DNA of 39,757 nucleotides from the NCBI GenBank assembly GCA_030018585.1, contig JASEHZ010000003.1:1-39757 (forward strand), read 5' to 3'. Shown piece after piece: positions 15,917-26,058 of this stretch. Origin of the DNA: Patescibacteria group bacterium (lineage in GTDB: Bacteria; Patescibacteriota; Minisyncoccia; UBA6257; GWB1-50-10). The notes under the pieces were generated by a model, which worked only from the letters and a program-made list of their open reading frames with translations, was not told the DNA's origin and made no database searches. The position numbers and the translations under genes are program-made. Within the stretch, counting starts at the first letter, position 1. Every line of letters starts with the position of its first letter.

Positions 15917-16043
15917 CCCTCACCCTTTGAGAATCATTAAGAATAATTCTCTTATAAAATATTGACCTTTTGTTATATTGATTATAGTCATAAATAAATT
16001 TGGATAAATAACCCTGGAAAAGAATCCTCAAAGGGTGAGGGAT
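15915..16043. repeat. 129-nt inverted-repeat bracket ending on the rpmJ start codon
   Basis: ATCCCTCACCCTTTGAG (15915-15931) / CTCAAAGGGTGAGGGAT (16027-16043), 17 bp perfect. Confidence 0.88.
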
Positions 16044-16202
16044 TCGTCCCTTTTATCGATTTGGATAAATGCTTAGTATTCATAACATAAATTTTATAAT
16101 TTGGTTTTGGTTGTTTCTAGCGGGTTCATTCCCCACAAAAAATACGAACGCTAAATTGCTTCAAAACAAAATATCCGCAAAAATCTTAATTGTACAATCT
16201 GT

Positions 16203-16424
16203 TTAGAGTCTTCTTACAATTCTGCCTCGCCGCGCATCATAAGGCGTCATTTCAACTATCACCCTATCGCCGGGGATTACCCTGATTCTGTTTAATTTTA
16301 ATTTGCCGCCCAAATGAGCTAAAATTTCCTGATCGCTATTATTTGGCTTAATTTTAAATAATAGACTGGGCAGAGCTTCGAGAACAATGCCTTCTATTCT
16401 TTCTATCTTCGAATCTGGTGCCAT
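16203..16424 (-). CDS. infA: Translation initiation factor IF-1
   Basis: IEGIVLEALPSLLFKIKPNNSDQEILAHLGGKLKLNRIRVIPGDRVIVEMTPYDARRGRIVRR. Confidence 0.95.
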   Translation of the reverse strand: MAPDSKIERIEGIVLEALPSLLFKIKPNNSDQEILAHLGGKLKLNRIRVIPGDRVIVEMTPYDARRGRIVRRL

Positions 16425-16509
16425 TTATTTAATTTATATGTATTACCAATTAAGGTATTTTTAAATTATATAAAACGGGTTAAAAAAGTCAATCAATCCT
16501 TCCCTATTT

Positions 16510-18147
16510 TTATTCCACTGTTATATTAACTCTTGTTAAGTCTTGCGGCACCCAATTTACCCAAAAAGGCCACAAAGAAACCTTAGCGCCGTCTAATCCG
16601 GGAATAGCTGAAATCCTAATTTTTAACATTTCTTCTGAAACGCCCCCTAAATTATTTCTAAAATCTTCTATATCAAAATTGGGCCAAAATATTATCGAAC
16701 CTTTGATCGGCAAAGACATTATTTCATTATCAAAATCAATCTGAGGTTTACCGTAATCAAGTGACATTTCTTTTATTGCAGGATTGTAAGAAACGGCTGG
16801 CTTTAGTTTCTCGAAAATACTTTCTTTTAACGCCTCCTCCTCAAAAATAAAACGTTTCATCTCGCCATCAATAAAAACACTAAATTTGTTGGGGTCGTCT
16901 TTTAGTGGTTCGATGTTTTTTGCTAAAACGCTGAAATGACTATTATTGTCAAGAAGCTTAAAACGGTTATTAAGCACGATCAGCATTTCCGCATCAAGAG
17001 CATCTTTCAAGGATTTTACTGTTGCTTCTTCTCCTTTGGCTAAATCGTCTTTAGTCGGAGAAGCTTTTTCACCAATAAAACCGCCGCTCATTAACGTTAG
17101 AGATTCGGCGTAAAAACTATCGTATTTTGGCGTACCTTTCAAACCCGGGATCTTCCATGAAGAAGAGGACGGTACGTTATAATCTTCCCCCGCTTCAGCC
17201 GCAGTCACGGTTGCTTCGATTTTTGAAGAGACAATTTTACCATTTACAATTGAAGCACCGGGCACGACAATTCTTTTATCCAATTTAAAAATCTTGCTGG
17301 TCGGAGATTCAAACCTTGTTGAAGCAACTAAAATTTGCGGTTCGGAACTGTAAGAATTATAAATAATAAGTTTACCCGCCGCCCTTGTCTCTATTTTTTC
17401 TCTGCCTTGAGCTAAAAAAGACATTTCCAAATTGCGTCGGGCAATTAATAATTCACCAGGCAGAATAATGCTTTTGTTTTCGCTTACAACAGGTGTTGAA
17501 ACTTTACTATTTATAACAACTGTTTCGTCAAAATTTGCCGATATCTCTTCTAAATCAATAGCAATATCCGCTCTAGGCAAAACATTAAAAGCCAAACCAT
17601 GAACGCCGAACAAAAAAGACGCGATAATGACAATTATAATCAACCATCTCAAAATAATATTTTTTGTTTTTTTCTTCTTGACTGGCTTTTCGACTTCTTT
17701 TACGTCTTCCGGTAAAATTGTTTTTTCAACAGCTCTTTCTTTTTTTAAATCCTTCTTGGTTTTTTTTAATACTTCCGATGTCTTAATTGTTATTTTTTCT
17801 TTATTAATCTCCTCTATGATTTTTGGCTGTCTTTTTTTAAAATCCGAACGGGGTAAAATATCAGAAACCGCCCTTTCCCTGATCCTAAAAACCGGATTGG
17901 TCGCTTTTATATCGGTAAGCGACGCCAATTCTAAAATATGTTCGTCAACAGATTCTACTAAAATTTCTTTACCGGCGGTCTTACTTTCTCTTTTTAAAAT
18001 TTGAAAATTATTCACTGACGAACCGAGAACAGAATCTCTGGGTACGTTCAATATAACTTTCTCCGCCGAAGCCTTAATTAAACGATCAACGGCCGCTTCA
18101 ATGCCGTCTGAACGATCAAGAAAAATTTTCTTTTCTGTTTTAGACAT
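16510..18147 (-). CDS. Conserved membrane-anchored protein, CPR-type; possible baseplate-J-like extracellular region
   Basis: Cytoplasmic N-terminus with Lys-rich linker, one TM (IILRWLIIIVIIASFLFGV), long beta-rich extracellular part. Confidence 0.5.
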   Translation of the reverse strand: MSKTEKKIFLDRSDGIEAAVDRLIKASAEKVILNVPRDSVLGSSVNNFQILKRESKTAGKEILVESVDEHILELASLTDIKATNPVFRIRERAVSDILPRSDFKKRQPKIIEEINKEKITIKTSEVLKKTKKDLKKERAVEKTILPEDVKEVEKPVKKKKTKNIILRWLIIIVIIASFLFGVHGLAFNVLPRADIAIDLEEISANFDETVVINSKVSTPVVSENKSIILPGELLIARRNLEMSFLAQGREKIETRAAGKLIIYNSYSSEPQILVASTRFESPTSKIFKLDKRIVVPGASIVNGKIVSSKIEATVTAAEAGEDYNVPSSSSWKIPGLKGTPKYDSFYAESLTLMSGGFIGEKASPTKDDLAKGEEATVKSLKDALDAEMLIVLNNRFKLLDNNSHFSVLAKNIEPLKDDPNKFSVFIDGEMKRFIFEEEALKESIFEKLKPAVSYNPAIKEMSLDYGKPQIDFDNEIMSLPIKGSIIFWPNFDIEDFRNNLGGVSEEMLKIRISAIPGLDGAKVSLWPFWVNWVPQDLTRVNITVE

Positions 18148-18151
18148 AAAA

Positions 18152-19303
18152 TTAATTATTAGCGATCAGCCATTTGGCTCTCCGCCGGAGTAATTGATTT
18201 AAAAACTCGTACTTCGGCGCACTAAAAGGATAAACCAACAATGCTAAAATATTTTGATTTAGCTTGACCGAAAAATCTTTGACGCGTTTATTAATATCTA
18301 TTGAAAAACCTTGCAATCTTAATGTTTCGCAAACCGCCGCTAATCGAAAATGAACCCGATTAAAAAAGGTCTCTAAAAAAGGTAGGTTGAAACGGAACAA
18401 AAAATGGGTTGTTGATTTTAAACCCGAAATACTCGAATAAGTCGGCGAAAGCATTTTTAAGAAGTCTTTAACTTGCTTTCTTATTTTTTGTTCTATAAAC
18501 CTTTGAAATTTTGATGAAATGCGCAGTTCTATATAACTATTTAAAATCTGAGAAGCAACGTCATTATCAATTCTCAAATCTTTCGCCAACTCATCCAAAA
18601 TACGCACCCTGCCCCAGTCATACCCCTTTAAATAAAGGGATTCGTCTTCCTTGTAGACAAAAACTGTCGTATATTCATCAGACACAGAAACAACCAAATC
18701 ATTCAAGCTGGCGAGAATCGAAACTAAAATAGCCGTCGCTTCAACAACAATAAAATCTTTAGCCCAAACTCTGAATTTCTCCACAAGCTGACTCACCGAC
18801 CTTGGAATAAAAGTACCGCGAAACCTCAACGAAAAATCTTTCCCTCTAAATCCTTCTGGATTAAAAACATGGTGATTGCCCAACCTAACGTCAACCACTT
18901 CAACGTTAAACAGAATTAAATCCATTTCAGCGACATTCATTTTTTTAGCCGCCCACGAACGATAGTGATTTAAAAATTCCCAAAGACCCCGAAATAAAAG
19001 ATTGTCTATCTCCGTTTCGTTTAAAGGAATTGTCGGTTCGGATCTTTTTAAATTAACGATGCTTTCAATGGTGGTTGCTTTTTTTGAATTTAAGCCTAAA
19101 ATCAAACGATCATACTGCCTCAATGGACGACGTAAATTGTTTAACCGGCCGCTTTTTCTGCTTTTTTCAATCATTATCTTTTTATCTAAATTATCAACTT
19201 GCGCGGCAACAACTTCAACACAATGATCAAGTTCTTCAATAACCAAACAACGTTCAGTTTTGCCGCCAAATAAATTCGAAATCTTGTTTAAAAGGTTAAC
19301 CAC
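18152..19303 (-). CDS. Conserved hypothetical protein (pilus-assembly/ASKHA-like genomic context)
   Basis: Intact 383-aa ORF, 4 nt from its neighbour; no confident family. Confidence 0.45.
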   Translation of the reverse strand: MVNLLNKISNLFGGKTERCLVIEELDHCVEVVAAQVDNLDKKIMIEKSRKSGRLNNLRRPLRQYDRLILGLNSKKATTIESIVNLKRSEPTIPLNETEIDNLLFRGLWEFLNHYRSWAAKKMNVAEMDLILFNVEVVDVRLGNHHVFNPEGFRGKDFSLRFRGTFIPRSVSQLVEKFRVWAKDFIVVEATAILVSILASLNDLVVSVSDEYTTVFVYKEDESLYLKGYDWGRVRILDELAKDLRIDNDVASQILNSYIELRISSKFQRFIEQKIRKQVKDFLKMLSPTYSSISGLKSTTHFLFRFNLPFLETFFNRVHFRLAAVCETLRLQGFSIDINKRVKDFSVKLNQNILALLVYPFSAPKYEFLNQLLRRRAKWLIANN

Positions 19304-19370
19304 TTATTGATATTATAACACAAGTAAAAAACGACTCTGTGCTTCTATTCCTGCCTTACTACTGTAATAG

Positions 19371-20735
19371 CTAATGATTTTTCACCGATGCTTCGATAAA
19401 ATTAGAAGGATTGGCAAAAACCTTTTTCGAAACGGTTATTATTTTCCCCCGAAAAGACTCGTGAGCAGGGGAAAAAACTTTTAATGTTTCGGCAGAAAAT
19501 GGATCATACGTCTCCCCGTTAATGGTTATCTTTATATAAAATTCCTGGACGCCTAAATTTATCATATCTTTCACCTTAAACATTGGTGATAATTCTGGCT
19601 CAAGCCGCAACGCATCTTCTCCGCTAACCCGAAAAACTATAATCGTGCCAGCGTTTCCCAAAACAATTGATTGGACCGTCGGAGAAAGCTGCTTTAAATA
19701 TTGATGCGATAAAGTAAGACAAAACTTATATTTTCTTGCTTCAGAAACTAATTGTTCAAAAATTTCACTAACCAAGTTATGAAATTCATCAATATAAATA
19801 TAAAAATCTTCGTAATTTGAATCTTTTCTGAAAGCTCGATAATTCATTGCCTCTTTTAGCTTTAAAACAAAAAGCGCCCCCAAAAAGCTTGAATTTTCCT
19901 CACCTAATTTTTCTTTAGTAAGATTTATCAACACAATCTTTTTTTGACTGATAAAATCAATAAAATTTATTCTGTTTTCTTTTTGGGCAAAAACTTTCCC
20001 AAGCACCGGATCGGAGATAAATTGAGCGAACTTATTAAGAAGCGGCATTGCTGTTTCCCCCTCAAAACGGTCAAACCAACGCTGGAATTCAACAACCCAA
20101 AAATGCTTAACAATTTCATCCTGCACAAAGCCTAAAACTTTTTCCCGAAAACTAGCATCAGTAAGCATCAAAGTTATACTCCGCATTGTTGCTTCCGGAT
20201 AATCTAAAAGAGCGAGGCAAATGAATCTGAAAATATACTCTAATTTATGCGACCAGCTGGCGCCAAAGAACTTTTTTATAGTGATGATTAACCCCTCAAC
20301 TGCCTGATGTTTTAAATTTTTATCAATACCAACTAACGGGTTGAAAAAGAAAGTATGCTTTTCATCAGAAAAATCTAGAAAAACTACATCCTCCACTCGT
20401 TCTTCCGGAATAAAATCTAAAATTGAATCCGCTAAATCACCATAAGGATCGATTAAACAAAGGCCATGTCCATAAGCAATATCTTGCCGAATTAAAAGTT
20501 CTAAAAGCTTTGATTTTCCAACCGCGCTCTTACCAATAACATAAACATTGCGCCGCCGATCGCTTCTTTTAATACCGAAAATGAATTTCTTTTCTTCAAG
20601 TGCCGCAACATAATTAGTACGTCCTATAAAAGAAACTTCGGCAGAATTTTCTCTACCATAAATGGGAAGTTCGGGCGGCGGCGGCGCGTATTTAACTATT
20701 TGGATCTTACTCGTATTAGGCATAACCAAAAACAA
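19371..20735 (-). CDS. TraD/VirB4-like P-loop ATPase (type IV secretion DNA-binding/coupling family)
   Basis: NVYVIGKSAVGKSKLLELLIRQDI Walker A; GLCLIDPYGDLADSIL; FYIYIDEFHNLVSE Walker B; HQYLKQL. Confidence 0.8.
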   Translation of the reverse strand: MFLVMPNTSKIQIVKYAPPPPELPIYGRENSAEVSFIGRTNYVAALEEKKFIFGIKRSDRRRNVYVIGKSAVGKSKLLELLIRQDIAYGHGLCLIDPYGDLADSILDFIPEERVEDVVFLDFSDEKHTFFFNPLVGIDKNLKHQAVEGLIITIKKFFGASWSHKLEYIFRFICLALLDYPEATMRSITLMLTDASFREKVLGFVQDEIVKHFWVVEFQRWFDRFEGETAMPLLNKFAQFISDPVLGKVFAQKENRINFIDFISQKKIVLINLTKEKLGEENSSFLGALFVLKLKEAMNYRAFRKDSNYEDFYIYIDEFHNLVSEIFEQLVSEARKYKFCLTLSHQYLKQLSPTVQSIVLGNAGTIIVFRVSGEDALRLEPELSPMFKVKDMINLGVQEFYIKITINGETYDPFSAETLKVFSPAHESFRGKIITVSKKVFANPSNFIEASVKNH

Positions 20736-20737
20736 AA

Positions 20738-21232
20738 CTAAATAACCCCCACCTCTTTAAAAAACTTCTCATAACCACCCAAAACTTCTCTTGCTTCATC
20801 TAAAGAAAGGTTAAATCCTGGCGTATGGACAAGTTCGTTGCGAATTCTATGCACCCGCCAAAGTTCATCAATACTTTTTAAATCCCAAGAAGCTAAAGCC
20901 TCAAGACGATCAGCGGTATGCACTCCTTTTAAACCTAAACGTTCCAAAATGTCGTCCATAATTTTATCCGCTTCAATAATCGCGAGAACATAAGAATTTG
21001 GCGGCGCAGAATAAGCTTTAATCAAAACTGCTTCCCACCTTTTCTTAAACTTCTCGTCCTTAAGAAGAGGTGTTTTAAAATCGGCTTTCGGTACTGAACC
21101 AAAATCCGGTTTTAATGATTTTATTTTTTGGACAGTTAAAATAATTCCGACCACAAGCACAATATCAACTACTATAAAAATAACAGCTGAAACAAAGAAA
21201 AGTGGTTTTAAAATTGACATCAAGATGCTCAT
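20738..21232 (-). CDS. Conserved hypothetical protein, N-terminal TM and helical domain
   Basis: 164 aa, N-terminal TM, operonic with the ATPase. Confidence 0.5.
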   Translation of the reverse strand: MSILMSILKPLFFVSAVIFIVVDIVLVVGIILTVQKIKSLKPDFGSVPKADFKTPLLKDEKFKKRWEAVLIKAYSAPPNSYVLAIIEADKIMDDILERLGLKGVHTADRLEALASWDLKSIDELWRVHRIRNELVHTPGFNLSLDEAREVLGGYEKFFKEVGVI

Positions 21233-21241
21233 ATAAAATTC

Positions 21242-22639
21242 TTATTGAAACCTTTCCAAATCTTCTTCTTCGCCAAAAATCGCAAGACCGGCTGGCGGAC
21301 CGGTTTTCCGACTCTCCACTCTTTTTATGTGCGGAGCGGTTAAAACAATGGCGGTTGGCGGATGAAAAAGCGTAGCCAACCCCCCAATGTTCATTACAAA
21401 TCTGCGCGAAGCATATGAGGTATTTAATGAAAAATTGCCACCCAACCAAAAACCAGCCCAAGTTTCCGGCGGTATTTCCCGGTGTATAAAATTATAAAGA
21501 AACCGATTCTTGCTAGCCCAACCACTGATCATTGATTGATCGGTCGGATTTTTGACTGGCGATGATTGAGTGCCGGCCGCTGAATTTGATTTAAAAGAAT
21601 TAAAATTTAAAGCTGAATACTGGTTAAACGCGCTTATCAATCCGCCTTTTACAAAACTTTCAAAAAAAGTCGGCCGAGGCGCTAAATAAAGCAGTCGAAT
21701 TAAGGTATCAAAAGCCGGCTTTGAAAGATTCCTTTCAACCGCTTCAAGAACTTCGTTTTTCCCAGGCGAACGACCAAGCGACATTTCAGACGTACCACTT
21801 TCGCTTTTTGACTTAATCGTGGTCGGCTTTTGTAAATCAATAACAAATTTTCCCCACTTATCTTTCCAAGAACTTCCGGCCGGCGCAATTAAAATCTGAA
21901 TACCTACAGTCTCATCCTTTTTTGTTTTTCCTAAAACTTCCAAAAAATTGGAAATTGGATCAATCTGCTTTTCTTCTGCCGCACTCTCAAAATACGGATA
22001 AGTCTTGATAGGCAAGGCCTCTTCTTTAGCCAAGACCATTTCTGCGCCCCACACATCTAAATCCCGCTCTTCAAGTTCTTTTACGTTTGCGGGTAATTTT
22101 GAAATATAATCATCAACTAGTTCGACTTCAATATCGGGGTAATACGAGAAAAGGGCGGTTTCGATTATATTTTTATGTTGAGCCGGTGTTCTTATGAAAA
22201 AATGAATTTCGTTTTCGCCGGCAAAATTAACTATTTCCAAAGAAAACCAACACGTTACTATCCCGTCAATATATTTATCTTTAAAACTGTCAGCAGAATT
22301 CCGAAGCGAATGAATAGCCGCAAGCACCTGTTCCATGGCTTGAGGGCTTTTGGTGATTTCCCGCGGCATTTTAATTTCCAAAAGAGCAAACTCAATTGTG
22401 CGTTTAAAAACTTCCTGCCGATAATACCGATAAACCGATCCGAAAATCGGAAATAAAATAATAAAAAACCAAAACCACCAAAACATAAGAAAGTAACGTA
22501 AAATCACTGACAACAAATCTGAGGCGGAAATTAAGGACGTTCCTCCTACAACAACAAGTATCAAAAGAAGCCAAATTTCTTCCTTTCTTAAGGCTTCAAC
22601 AAGAAAATCTATTATGTGTTTAAAAATCTCTCTTATCAC
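21242..22639 (-). CDS. Membrane protein partner of the TraD/VirB4-like ATPase
   Basis: N-terminal TMs followed by a large soluble domain; 465 aa; adjacency to the ATPase. Confidence 0.55.
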   Translation of the reverse strand: MIREIFKHIIDFLVEALRKEEIWLLLILVVVGGTSLISASDLLSVILRYFLMFWWFWFFIILFPIFGSVYRYYRQEVFKRTIEFALLEIKMPREITKSPQAMEQVLAAIHSLRNSADSFKDKYIDGIVTCWFSLEIVNFAGENEIHFFIRTPAQHKNIIETALFSYYPDIEVELVDDYISKLPANVKELEERDLDVWGAEMVLAKEEALPIKTYPYFESAAEEKQIDPISNFLEVLGKTKKDETVGIQILIAPAGSSWKDKWGKFVIDLQKPTTIKSKSESGTSEMSLGRSPGKNEVLEAVERNLSKPAFDTLIRLLYLAPRPTFFESFVKGGLISAFNQYSALNFNSFKSNSAAGTQSSPVKNPTDQSMISGWASKNRFLYNFIHREIPPETWAGFWLGGNFSLNTSYASRRFVMNIGGLATLFHPPTAIVLTAPHIKRVESRKTGPPAGLAIFGEEEDLERFQ

Positions 22640-22696
22640 GTCTTTTTTATTAAAGCTTACTAATCAGCCAAAATCAAGAATGGTCTATAAAATAAT

Positions 22697-22720
22697 CCAG
22701 CCCCTCTGTTGAGGGGCTGG
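22697..22720 (-). terminator. Hairpin CCAGCCCCTC-TGTT-GAGGGGCTGG
   Basis: 10-bp GC-rich stem downstream of 22737..23756, followed by an AT-rich tract on the minus strand. Confidence 0.7.
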
Positions 22721-22736
22721 GCTAAAACAATCGATT

Positions 22737-23756
22737 TTAAACTTCTTTAACGTGATATCTCCCATCATCAAGCCGTTTGAAATAGCGCCGATTTTGAAGA
22801 CCTAACAGAATAGTGTTTTCTTTCAAAATCCTCTGTTCGTTTACCAAACGAACAACTTCTTGCGAGTGAAGCGCTCCCTTCTTTTTAAGAATCCGAGCAA
22901 TAACTTCACGCACCGTGCCCGGCTCATAACCGTTCTCTCTCAAACCATAAATGCCGCGGCCAACCAAAACAAAACGATCATCTTTAATAAGTTCGTTATG
23001 AACGGTTTGAATATGAGCTGGTTTGTTATCAATGCCATATTTAATAATGTGTTTTGCAATGTCAATAAAATGGAACGGCTTGCCGTATTTCCGCAAAACC
23101 AAATAAGCCTTGTCACGAATAGCTTTGGGGTCAATTTCCGGCCATTCCCTAAGACCAATATCGCCGAAAACATTTGTCCCGAAATTTTTTGGAATTGAAA
23201 GAAGATGAATTGAAGCAACATCGCGGCATTGAGCTAAATAAGTTTTGTTGTCAATTAAATCTTTGCGATCGCTAGTTTCAAAAAATTGCGTCATTTGTTT
23301 TATGAACTCAACAAATTTTTTCTTTGCTGCGTCGTCAGCATACCAATAAGCGTTGCTGTAATCATCTTCACGAGAATAAAAAGGATTTTTTGCTGTCAAA
23401 AATACGAAACGGAGTTTCTGATCTAAATATTTTGCTTTAGAACCGGCAAAGTAAATTTGTTTCACGTCATTAATAAAATTACTATCGAGTCTAACGCCGC
23501 CCATTTTTACAAGATGAGCCACAACGCCATTAATAAGTTCAGCCGCCCCTTCTTTAACCCGAGGCGCCAACTTATTTAAACACTGCTCTTCTATTTGTCT
23601 TACTCGTTCACGCGTAATACCAAGATCGTCTCCAATTTCCTGGAGAGTGATTTTTTTGCCGTTTTTTAAACCAAAACGACCGCCTACAACTTTATGTTGT
23701 TTTGGGTTAAAATCCGCCGTAACCTGTTCTATAAATTGATCTATATCTTTAATCAT
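22737..23756 (-). CDS. Sigma-70 region 4 plus HARE-HTH (RpoE-delta-like) protein
   Basis: ITLQEIGDDLGITRERVRQIEEQCLNKL (sigma4); AIRDKAYLVLRKYGKPFHFIDIAKHI (HARE-HTH-like). Confidence 0.75.
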   Translation of the reverse strand: MIKDIDQFIEQVTADFNPKQHKVVGGRFGLKNGKKITLQEIGDDLGITRERVRQIEEQCLNKLAPRVKEGAAELINGVVAHLVKMGGVRLDSNFINDVKQIYFAGSKAKYLDQKLRFVFLTAKNPFYSREDDYSNAYWYADDAAKKKFVEFIKQMTQFFETSDRKDLIDNKTYLAQCRDVASIHLLSIPKNFGTNVFGDIGLREWPEIDPKAIRDKAYLVLRKYGKPFHFIDIAKHIIKYGIDNKPAHIQTVHNELIKDDRFVLVGRGIYGLRENGYEPGTVREVIARILKKKGALHSQEVVRLVNEQRILKENTILLGLQNRRYFKRLDDGRYHVKEV

Positions 23757-23803
23757 ATTGCTTTTATTATTACTATAAGCTTATCATAGACCTTTTAAAG
23801 CTG

Positions 23804-24715
23804 TCAAGTACACCTTTTCCTGCTCCACAGGAAAAGTAAGGGACTAGCCACAAAAATCGAGGAATAAGTGCCAAAAACCGTACCTACTAAAATTGTCAAA
23901 ACAAAGTAAAAAAGCGAGGCTGGCCCCACCAAAAGCAAAGCCAGAAGCACGAAAATAAGAGTCAGGGAAGTATTTATTGATCGGACGAAAGTTTCATTAA
24001 CACTAAAATTAATAATCTCAGCCAAGGTTGATCTTCCTCTTCTTAATAAAAGATTTTCCCGAATCCGGTCAAAAACAACAATTGTGTCATGAACCGAAAA
24101 GCCCATAACTACAAGAAGAGCAACTATGAAATTAGTATCAATTTCTATGCCCTTAAGTTCGCCTAAAAGCGCAAGCAAACCCGCGGGGATGCAAACGTCG
24201 TGAACTAAAGTAAGCAATGTCACCACGCCATACTTCCAAGATTTTACTGGCTGTGAAACCTTTCGAAAAGCCCAAGCAATATAAAGCGATATGCCAACCA
24301 GAACTAAAATAATAGCCCAAATTGATTTTCGTCTTAATTCTGAACCAATAGTCGGTCCGATGCTCGAAAAGCTTTTTTCTTCAAATTCGCCTAATCCTTT
24401 CAAGGTAGCAACAAAAGATTGGTGATTTTTTTCATCAATGGCTGGTAATCGAATAATAAAACTTCCGTCGCTTACGCTTTTTACCGACGCTTCAATGCTG
24501 CGCGTCGAATCGCTCAAAACGCTTTTGATAATTTCTTCTGGCGCAACTAAAGCCGAACTAGCGGTAAATGGCTTAAAACCAATATGCCATTCAGTGCCGC
24601 CCGTCAGATCAATAGCGGGGTTAAAGCCAAAAATAATTATAAAAACCACCGCCACAGTCAAAATAATTCCAGAAAAAACAAAAAATATATTTCTCTTTCC
24701 GATTAAATCAAACAT
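23804..24715 (-). CDS. secF: Protein translocase subunit SecF
   Basis: GFSVHDTIVVFDRIRENL; INTSLTLIFVLLALLLVG. Confidence 0.95.
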   Translation of the reverse strand: MFDLIGKRNIFFVFSGIILTVAVVFIIIFGFNPAIDLTGGTEWHIGFKPFTASSALVAPEEIIKSVLSDSTRSIEASVKSVSDGSFIIRLPAIDEKNHQSFVATLKGLGEFEEKSFSSIGPTIGSELRRKSIWAIILVLVGISLYIAWAFRKVSQPVKSWKYGVVTLLTLVHDVCIPAGLLALLGELKGIEIDTNFIVALLVVMGFSVHDTIVVFDRIRENLLLRRGRSTLAEIINFSVNETFVRSINTSLTLIFVLLALLLVGPASLFYFVLTILVGTVFGTYSSIFVASPLLFLWSRKRCT

Positions 24716-24717
24716 AA

Positions 24718-26034
24718 TTATTTTTTGATATTTTGATTTTGTCTCCCGACCGGTAAATTTATATCATCGGTTTTCGTAAAAACTCTAAGAATAGTCCTAG
24801 TAATCGTGATGGCTGAAAACATGCTAACCACCACGCCAAGAAATAAAGTCAAAGCAAATCCCTTCACAAAACTTGAAGTGGAAAAATAAAGTACGGCTGC
24901 CGTAATCATGGTGCTGATATTTGAATCCCTGATAGAAGTCCAAGCCCGTTTAAACCCTTCTTCAATGGCGGCTTGTTTTGAAAAGCCCTTTTTCAATTCC
25001 TCTCGAGTCCGCGCAAAAACCAAAACATTAGCATCTACGGCCATGCCAATAGACAAAATAAATCCTGCCACGCCAGCCAAAGTTATTGTCACCGGCGTAA
25101 TTTTAAAAATAGCCAAAGTTAAAGCAATATACATCAAAAGCGCAACCGAAGCGAAAATACCAAACAAATGATAATAAACAATCATAAAAACCATAACTGT
25201 CAGAGTGCCGATCGCGCCAGCGAAAATTGCCTTGCTTAAAGCGTCCTTGCCAAATTCAGCGCCAATAGTCTGCTGATTAATAAGCTTGATTGGTGCGGGC
25301 AGCGCGCCAGCGTTAAAACGCTCAACCATAGCTCTTGCCTGATCAATGGTATATTTTCCTGTTATTTGGGCTTTGCCGCCGGCTATTTTTTCCCGGACCG
25401 TCGGCATTTCAATTAATTCGTTATCGAGAAATATTGCCAAAGGCTTACCCACATTTTTCTCCGTCAATTGCTCGAAAATTTTCGCGCCCTCGCTGTTGAA
25501 CTCTAATTGGACTTCCGGCGTCCGCGTTACTGAATCAAAAGAAACTTGAGCCCGCGTAATATAACGGCCATTCAAATTAGTCGGCGTAAATTTTAATGCC
25601 GTTGAAGTCGTATTATCTTTTCCAACCTCTTCACTTGTTTCAACTTCCCTGAAATCCAAAAACGGCGTTTCGCCGATTTCTTCAATAGCTTGGTTTACGT
25701 CTTTAATGCCAGCGAGCTCAACCACCAAACGGTTTGTTTCACCAGTAGTTTGAGTATAAACTTTCGGCTCGCTCACGCCAAAAAGATTAACTCTTTTTTC
25801 AATAATGTCTCTTAATCCTTTTACAACGTAATCGCGGTCTGTTGAGGCAATTTGATTTAAATCAATGTCGTAAATCAAATAAGTGCCACCTGCTAAATCC
25901 AACCCCAGACTCCAAGTCCTAAAAGAACTTACTTTTTTCCAAAGCGGATCATAATCAAAAAAAGCGGCTCCCAAAGAAAGCGCAACAAGAATTAACAAAA
26001 CCAGAACCAATGTTTTCTTTTTTCGACTAAACAT
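24718..26034 (-). CDS. secD: Protein translocase subunit SecD (ORF extends to 26070; start MFSRKKK at 26034 preferred)
   Basis: GLDLAGGTYLIYDID; SIGMAVDANVLVFARTREELKKG. Confidence 0.93.
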   Translation of the reverse strand: MFSRKKKTLVLVLLILVALSLGAAFFDYDPLWKKVSSFRTWSLGLDLAGGTYLIYDIDLNQIASTDRDYVVKGLRDIIEKRVNLFGVSEPKVYTQTTGETNRLVVELAGIKDVNQAIEEIGETPFLDFREVETSEEVGKDNTTSTALKFTPTNLNGRYITRAQVSFDSVTRTPEVQLEFNSEGAKIFEQLTEKNVGKPLAIFLDNELIEMPTVREKIAGGKAQITGKYTIDQARAMVERFNAGALPAPIKLINQQTIGAEFGKDALSKAIFAGAIGTLTVMVFMIVYYHLFGIFASVALLMYIALTLAIFKITPVTITLAGVAGFILSIGMAVDANVLVFARTREELKKGFSKQAAIEEGFKRAWTSIRDSNISTMITAAVLYFSTSSFVKGFALTLFLGVVVSMFSAITITRTILRVFTKTDDINLPVGRQNQNIKK

Positions 26035-26058
26035 GGATTCCAGTATATAATATATAGT

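Noticed and set aside
15819-16031. 70-aa ORF overlapping rpmJ
   Set aside because: Wrong frame; the real gene there is rpmJ at 15803..15916
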